Source of the DNA: CAG-533 sp022779465
Lineage (GTDB): Bacteria; Bacillota_I; Bacilli_A; RF39; UBA660
DNA length: 64,000 nucleotides
Reading direction: 5' to 3'
NCBI GenBank assembly: GCA_022779465.1
Contig: JALFTB010000018.1
Location: forward strand, 30,913-94,912
Below the pieces are notes generated by a model. It was not told the origin of the DNA and ran no database searches. It saw only the letters and a list, made by a program, of their open reading frames with translations. Position 1 is the first letter of the stretch. Every line of letters starts with the position of its first letter. The translations under genes and the position numbers were made by a program. Below, one piece after another: positions 61,001 to 64,000 of the stretch.

Positions 61001-62690
61001 TACAATGAATGCTAAAAAGAATAATGAAACATTTAAATCTACTGGATATGTTTTAACCGATATTATAGAACTATCAAAAAAATTATCTCCTGATGGAACA
61101 TTAGATTATAATTTAGCTGATAGGGCTATTAGAATGTTCTGCGGATTTACAGGAATTGATACTTTAGAACAAGCAAAAGAATATATTGAAAGAAAAGTTA
61201 AAACTGCTGATTCGAGAAATAGAAATGCATCAAGTTCAGATATGATATTGGAGCAAGGTGATTTTATAAAAGGAATTGGTGGTATTAAATATTTAAGAAA
61301 TATTTTACAAAATGGTAGTGTTTCAAAAGAGTTTTTAGGTTCAAGTGCTTCTAGTGATAATACTCCACTTGATACAGATATATCTATGATTATGAGTTCA
61401 GATGGAACAATAAGTGAAAAAATGAATGCAACTGCTGCTTCAAGTTATGGACCTATATGGTTTGTATTAAAAAATGATGATAGATTTATAACTACTAGAA
61501 CAAGTAGTGAAATATTTGAAGCAAAACGAGATATGTCAAAAATGGAAGTATTCTATACTGGAGTTTTAGGACCAGGACATTATGGAATCAGAACAGGATT
61601 TGCTTCTAGTGAAATAAATTATATTGTTATAGATAATTATGATCCACGAGTAGGATTAGAAATTGCTATGAATGGTTTCTACATTCCTGTAGCCAATAGA
61701 GAAGGTAAAATTGTATTTACTCCAAAAGATTATGATGAATTAAGAACTAAAATGAGTGGTTTATCATATTTTGATGAGAATAATTATACTTTCTCTGAAA
61801 ATTTAATTACAGAAGAAACTGAATATTTTGCCCAACAAATAGAACAAAGCAATTATGAAGTTCAAGCAAAAAGAGAAAAGATTAATAGTGTTATTAAAAA
61901 ATCTCTTGAAGAATTAGGATTACATCTAAAAACTAGTATTGATGGAGATTTAACTGAGGGATTTGTAGAATTAATTGATACTGGTTCAACAGGAAGAGGA
62001 ACAAATAAACCTGGCGATGGTGATTTTGACTTTATGATGAGATTAGACAGAACTATATTATCAAATCCTACAAGATTAAGTGAATTAAAGCAAACTATAT
62101 TAAGGAACCTTGGTCGAGAAAATTCTTCTGAATTAACTGGTAATGGTGACTTTAGATTAAAAGGTGTTCCAATAGGTACTGATATGAGTGTAGATATTGA
62201 TATTACATTTACTGAAAAAACAGATAATGTATCATATTCTACTGATATGGCATTGCAAGATAGACTTGCTACTATTCAAAGAAATGATCCAGAAAAGTAT
62301 AAATATGTTGTTGCTAATATCTTATTAGCAAAACAAGTACTTAAAAAAGCTGAAGCATATAAACCTAATCGTGGGAAAATTCCTCAAGGTGGTTTAGGTG
62401 GAGTTGGAATCGAAAATTGGATTCTTCAAAATGGTGGTTCATTTATTGATGCAGCTAGAAGTTTTGTTGAAGCAGCTGATGGAAAAAGCTTTTCAGAATT
62501 TCAATCAACTTACCAAATATGGGATTTTGGAGATAATCATTTAGCTGAAAGAAGAGGACACTATGCTCATGATAATTTTGTTGCAAATAATATGAGTGAA
62601 GCAGGATATCAAAAAATGGTTGAAGCTTTGAAAGAGTATTTAAAATCTATGGAAATTACACATGTAGATACTGAAACTATAAAACGATGA
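58065..62690 (+). CDS. Giant cytosolic protein with helical repeats and C-terminal nucleotidyltransferase domain
   Basis: 1541 residues, no signal or membrane helix. Residues about 415-760 hold three spaced repeats near 418, 566 and 723 (PEELQKLFYTKSITPQLLLE; PQELQEVFYGRTITTEF; PQEIKDKFYNREFTLKDF). A central unassigned domain (about 1055-1260) has KYLRNILQNGSVSKEFLG, SSYGPIWFVLK and a HYGIRTGFASSEINYIVI strand. The C-terminus (about 1290-1530) has a Pol-beta-type nucleotidyltransferase site: GSTGRGT (1307-1313), D1320 and D1322, and a third Asp in VDIDITF (1377 or 1379), followed by a helix segment GVGIENWILQNGGSFIDAA like archaeal CCA-adding/OAS enzymes. AGGTGAT precedes the ATG. The domain assignment is by motif; target unknown. 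Confidence 0.72.
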   Translation: MDYKYQRRQIFGKKLKVPKLILNKVYNCTLSFNEYIEYQLDDKIPTSCIIESDRKIVEKFGIDKCKELDWELINKRFYYNKNINFRDVLMSIDSQTQDINSALYELVKDEIKPIDYTPKMREFYSDRLFDVSQNNDENLRYIINDFNEGIIGLKEIIYNWDLFKNKDLSYCLLNDNENKSNITDNILKEFMSSYGKLASLIVENYDIYTFISDISSLKSEEEKKNFVKQFTDDILSNTKRKYGDYRLPIKPTDEQYKEIFKYSSMEEYFKTIDQYSAPLIIEELKSLPSDFIFNTSIPFTEILDYDVMNFIAVFGLKNVVDFNDECGEFFTKNNCKMLRLMFDMYIHYAGNEHDRQKNIYCDKDGNYIKGKFTKDQFYESMKRMIIYGPSDWNYADKAPDYRNITGEFRVRNSELFISEQAPEELQKLFYTKSITPQLLLEHPEYIQYLNGKDLSSCFKDRKIKVEGSNALYGYENFYKFLSSKTDFNEIMYFITEYSDVLDIIFDRKISDSYQYELQLKIDDDINTIQDKIHEYLRRLIIERVFAYPTHIPKELVEKYPSMFLDKNAPQELQEVFYGRTITTEFILSNPAYKNYLNGIDLECLFKYMPVGITPESSSNNLSNSGPLGYRAGYHQINFVNALKQIFGESDALDVMLIYGKYVEKVYEANNLKNFLYNPEFTQDEFIDELDKMLLQNIIDGNIKYDENISSHFKNNNPTLFLGTDVPQEIKDKFYNREFTLKDFNDNPELLDIFENTNIACAFSETMSWIIPLFNDSENFKTGNYNRMKVITAYSKIQDVELQKAFKEYVIEFGTNIDVEKIEYVSEVLSRISLSNSSEIFTFRKEIATQILKSNNPLESLSKIEDVFIRNNIPAVGKIYSCFEILHPDFQGFDFEISTISPVLKKSSTMSKKVIVFSDLIKSSFGSNNRSVNVYLKNIEFGSSLYESIKSGQIQFDSLGETEMRELNTFCSHLATLYNNTMNAKKNNETFKSTGYVLTDIIELSKKLSPDGTLDYNLADRAIRMFCGFTGIDTLEQAKEYIERKVKTADSRNRNASSSDMILEQGDFIKGIGGIKYLRNILQNGSVSKEFLGSSASSDNTPLDTDISMIMSSDGTISEKMNATAASSYGPIWFVLKNDDRFITTRTSSEIFEAKRDMSKMEVFYTGVLGPGHYGIRTGFASSEINYIVIDNYDPRVGLEIAMNGFYIPVANREGKIVFTPKDYDELRTKMSGLSYFDENNYTFSENLITEETEYFAQQIEQSNYEVQAKREKINSVIKKSLEELGLHLKTSIDGDLTEGFVELIDTGSTGRGTNKPGDGDFDFMMRLDRTILSNPTRLSELKQTILRNLGRENSSELTGNGDFRLKGVPIGTDMSVDIDITFTEKTDNVSYSTDMALQDRLATIQRNDPEKYKYVVANILLAKQVLKKAEAYKPNRGKIPQGGLGGVGIENWILQNGGSFIDAARSFVEAADGKSFSEFQSTYQIWDFGDNHLAERRGHYAHDNFVANNMSEAGYQKMVEALKEYLKSMEITHVDTETIKR

Positions 62691-62716
62691 CTTATAATGA
62701 TAAGCCATCGTCTTTT
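62684..62716. terminator. Bidirectional terminator between the giant gene and the micro-ORF
   Basis: ACGATGaCTTAT pairs with ATAAGcCATCGT around AATG (one A-C mismatch), with a T tail on plus and T/A-rich tail on minus. It spans both stop codons. Confidence 0.85.
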
Positions 62717-62814
62717 TCTTTGTTTTTTTTAGTATTACAAAAATCACATATAAACTCAATTTTCTTTTTTAGTTCTTTCTCAAACTCTAATGGTTTACTA
62801 ATAATATTAATCAT
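62692..62814 (-). CDS. 40-residue CxxC micro-ORF convergent with the giant gene
   Basis: On the minus strand ATG 62814 is preceded by AGAAAGGA with suitable spacing. The peptide begins MINIISKPLEFEKELKKK, has one ICDFC (CxxC) pair near residues 23-27, and ends in a Lys/Asp-rich tail. It stops inside the shared terminator. The CxxC could bind zinc. A small toxin, antitoxin or regulator is possible; the plus-strand frame 62687-62881 over the same bases has no ribosome site. Confidence 0.5.
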   Translation of the reverse strand: MINIISKPLEFEKELKKKIEFICDFCNTKKNKEKDDGLSL

Positions 62815-62855
62815 AATAAAATCCTTTCTTAACACAAAAAAATATCAACTTCATT

Positions 62856-62869
62856 TAGAAATTGATACT
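62856..62869. repeat. Inner inverted repeat, right copy
   Basis: TAGAAATTGATACT, the exact reverse complement of 57960-57973. Confidence 0.8.
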
Positions 62870-62918
62870 TTTCTATATTAAGTTCAAACATAAAAGTTCG
62901 AACAGATTTCCCAATGGA

Positions 62919-62939
62919 GCAATGACATGGGTCATTTGC
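62919..62939. other. Hairpin in the right non-coding region
   Basis: GCAATGAC-ATGG-GTCATTTGC, a stem with one bulged T. It lies in the least AT-rich part of the region, and no T run follows, so it is not a terminator. It may be part of a structured RNA. Confidence 0.4.
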
Positions 62940-63040
62940 GAAAAAGTAGAAACAAGTAATTGATTAAATCAATCTATTAATAGTATAACATATATTCTAT
63001 ACTTTAATATAAATATATTTATATTCTTTTATATTAATTC

Positions 63041-63136
63041 TTTATATTAACTTATTATATTATGTGTGACATTTTCATCATACCCTGATGGACATTTTTG
63101 TCATACCATGATGAAATCATCACACTGTGACACTTT
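63041..63136. repeat. Array copy 1 of mini-palindromes
   Basis: It begins TTTATATTAACTTATTATAT. Three 11-bp units follow: TCATACCCTGA (63078), TCATACCATGA (63101) and TCACACTGTGA (63120), the third reversed. They are spaced 23 and 19 bases. Units 2 and 3 together make a larger palindrome (TGATGA/TCATCA inside TGTCA/TGACA). Confidence 0.85.
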
Positions 63137-63271
63137 TATTTTATATTCCTAATAACATTTATATTCCAAGATATAGCAACTTTGTTATAACTTGCATTAT
63201 TCATAATAAATTTTTTTTATAAATATTTATTTTAATTTAAATTATTATTTATATTTTTGTTATATTTATTA

Positions 63272-63371
63272 TTTATATTAATTTGTTATATTATGTTAGA
63301 TATTTTTGTCCATCGTGGATAGAAATTTTTATCTACCTTAGATGGTCAAAATCATCTACTCTAGACAAGAA
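63272..63371. repeat. Array copy 2 of mini-palindromes
   Basis: A diverged direct repeat of copy 1, offset 231 bases: TTTATATTAATTTGTTATAT then TCCATCGTGGA (63309), TCTACCTTAGA (63332) and TCTACTCTAGA (63355), spaced 23 and 23. The arms differ from copy 1 yet still pair. Confidence 0.85.
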
Positions 63372-63379
63372 ATATAAAT

Positions 63380-63440
63380 TTTCTTCAAAATAAAGAAGAC
63401 TAGTTTGTTTCAAACTAGTCTCACTAATAAATTATAATTT
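63380..63440. repeat. Right outer inverted repeat (about 61 bp) with terminator
   Basis: Reverse complement of 57719-57783 with few differences. It holds the minus-strand terminator of the 63442 gene. Confidence 0.85.
63386..63420 (-). terminator. Terminator of the right-end gene (minus strand)
   Basis: GACTAGTTTG/CAAACTAGTC, a 10-bp stem with a 3-base loop, U-rich on the minus strand. Confidence 0.8.
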
Positions 63441-63441
63441 G

Positions 63442-64000
63442 TTAGTTATTATTATAACTATTTAATTGTTCCTTAAAATAAGTATCTTCATAATTAACAT
63501 TTGCTTTTTCTTTTAAATTATCTGGAATTTCATCTTCTTTATATTCTTTTAATTCATAAATTCCAGTATTATTTTTACCTTTCATATATATCATAGTCAA
63601 AGCGCCTTTTTTTGAAGCAACTGAATTTAGTTCATTGTTATCTTTATCAAACAATCCATAATTAGCTACAACATAAACATATATTTCATCTTTTTTTACC
63701 TCAAAATCTAATATTTTATGACTTTCTGCATAAATATAATTACCATCATTTTTAAACTCATCATTTGCTATGTCTATAAGTGATTTTCTTACCGACATTT
63801 CTAATACATTACTGTTTGGTTCTTTATTAACAATGTAACCATATTTAACTGCACTACAGGCAAAAAGTATTACCACAAAGATTAACAAAGTTATTAAAGA
63901 ATGTTTTAGATAATCTTTTTTTGTATATTTTTCACCAGTTTTGCTCTCTATATATTTTTTTACTCCAATTATATCAGCAACTGTAAATACCGCTGTAAAA
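63442..64000 (-). CDS. Membrane protein, unknown family (5' end outside window)
   Basis: On the minus strand the frame is open from 64000, so the gene is cut by the window edge; a shorter start at TTG 63888 is possible but unlikely. The visible about 185 residues have one clear hydrophobic helix (SLITLLIFVVILFACSAV) after a charged loop, with another hydrophobic stretch at the very edge, and a Lys/Asn-rich extracytoplasmic C-terminus ending NSYNNN. Its 3' end carries the same repeat as the 57101 gene, in mirror image. No family recognised. Confidence 0.6.
   Translation of the reverse strand, partial: FTAVFTVADIIGVKKYIESKTGEKYTKKDYLKHSLITLLIFVVILFACSAVKYGYIVNKEPNSNVLEMSVRKSLIDIANDEFKNDGNYIYAESHKILDFEVKKDEIYVYVVANYGLFDKDNNELNSVASKKGALTMIYMKGKNNTGIYELKEYKEDEIPDNLKEKANVNYEDTYFKEQLNSYNNN

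Larger units (their letters stand above)
62940..63379. other. Very AT-rich non-coding tract with duplicated palindrome arrays
   Basis: No gene-like open frame here. Outside the two array copies it is nearly all A and T, with many TTTATATTAA-like words. The features described separately are the two array copies; nothing else is supported. Possible roles: origin-like or partition region, promoter cluster, or RNA genes. Confidence 0.5.

Noticed and set aside
62687..62881. Plus-strand 64-residue frame
   Set aside because: No ribosome site, overlaps the shared terminator, and the minus-strand 40-residue frame over it has one.
63061..63371. CRISPR array
   Set aside because: Unit spacing is 19-23 bases and the units differ in sequence; there are no identical repeats with unique spacers and no cas genes.

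Overview
The window is chromosome from a strongly AT-rich, low-GC Gram-positive-type bacterium. It uses the standard bacterial code: TGA is a genuine stop (for example at the end of the 58065-62690 gene) and Trp is TGG. The mixture is that of a reduced, walled member of the Bacilli. It has a CIRCE element, a sporulation-type sigma factor, ParAB, FtsH/TilS, LytR-CpsA-Psr and lipoteichoic-acid genes, and many short ABC operons. I infer an uncultured gut Bacilli/Erysipelotrichia/RF39-like lineage; no marker here fixes the taxon.

Region by region: 1-1872 holds unknown alpha-helical, mTERF-like proteins. 1901-2558 is a CIRCE-controlled small heat-shock gene and tRNA-Glu(CTC). 2644-6884 is translation and transcription: gltX, a sigma factor, rplM-rpsI. 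6956-10200 is tilS-ftsH. 10616-16260 is parA-parB-mscS-DUF951, an AbgT transporter and two polyprenol/phytol-kinase-like membrane genes in one overlapping run. 16616-22853 is a TetR-led cluster of two ABC exporters. 24175-32289 is cell envelope: a LysM amidase, an LCP-PASTA protein and a very large YfhO-LtaS fusion. 32327-36038 has a DHH phosphoesterase, a holin-like pair and a metal-responsive ArsR/P-type ATPase unit. 36095-44490 has secreted and surface proteins, a macrodomain protein, a dNMP kinase-like protein, a large fused ABC transporter and trpS. 44546-47618 is a decayed mntP followed by a Ca-type P-ATPase. 48541-50364 is a glycolipid pair (GT28 glycosyltransferase plus PlsC). 50513-56243 is mixed accessory genes, including a two-stop pseudogene.

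56250-64000 is the most unusual part. Small HTH genes lead into a cassette (about 57719-63440) bounded by about 60-bp inverted repeats that carry the terminators of the two genes converging on it. Inside are a 1541-residue protein with helical repeats, an unassigned domain and a C-terminal archaeal-CCA/OAS-like nucleotidyltransferase, a convergent 40-residue CxxC micro-ORF, a second inner inverted repeat, and a very AT-rich non-coding tract. That tract carries a duplicated array of 11-bp mini-palindromes whose arms differ in a compensatory way between copies. This is my best candidate for an undescribed system; its function is not known from the sequence.

Working together: the YfhO-LtaS fusion, LCP-PASTA protein, GT28/PlsC pair and amidase form an envelope-polymer toolkit. 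The AbgT, SEC59-like and DUF92 genes are translationally coupled and may serve isoprenoid-alcohol salvage. Metal handling is represented by ArsR/P-ATPase, the decayed mntP and the Ca-type ATPase.
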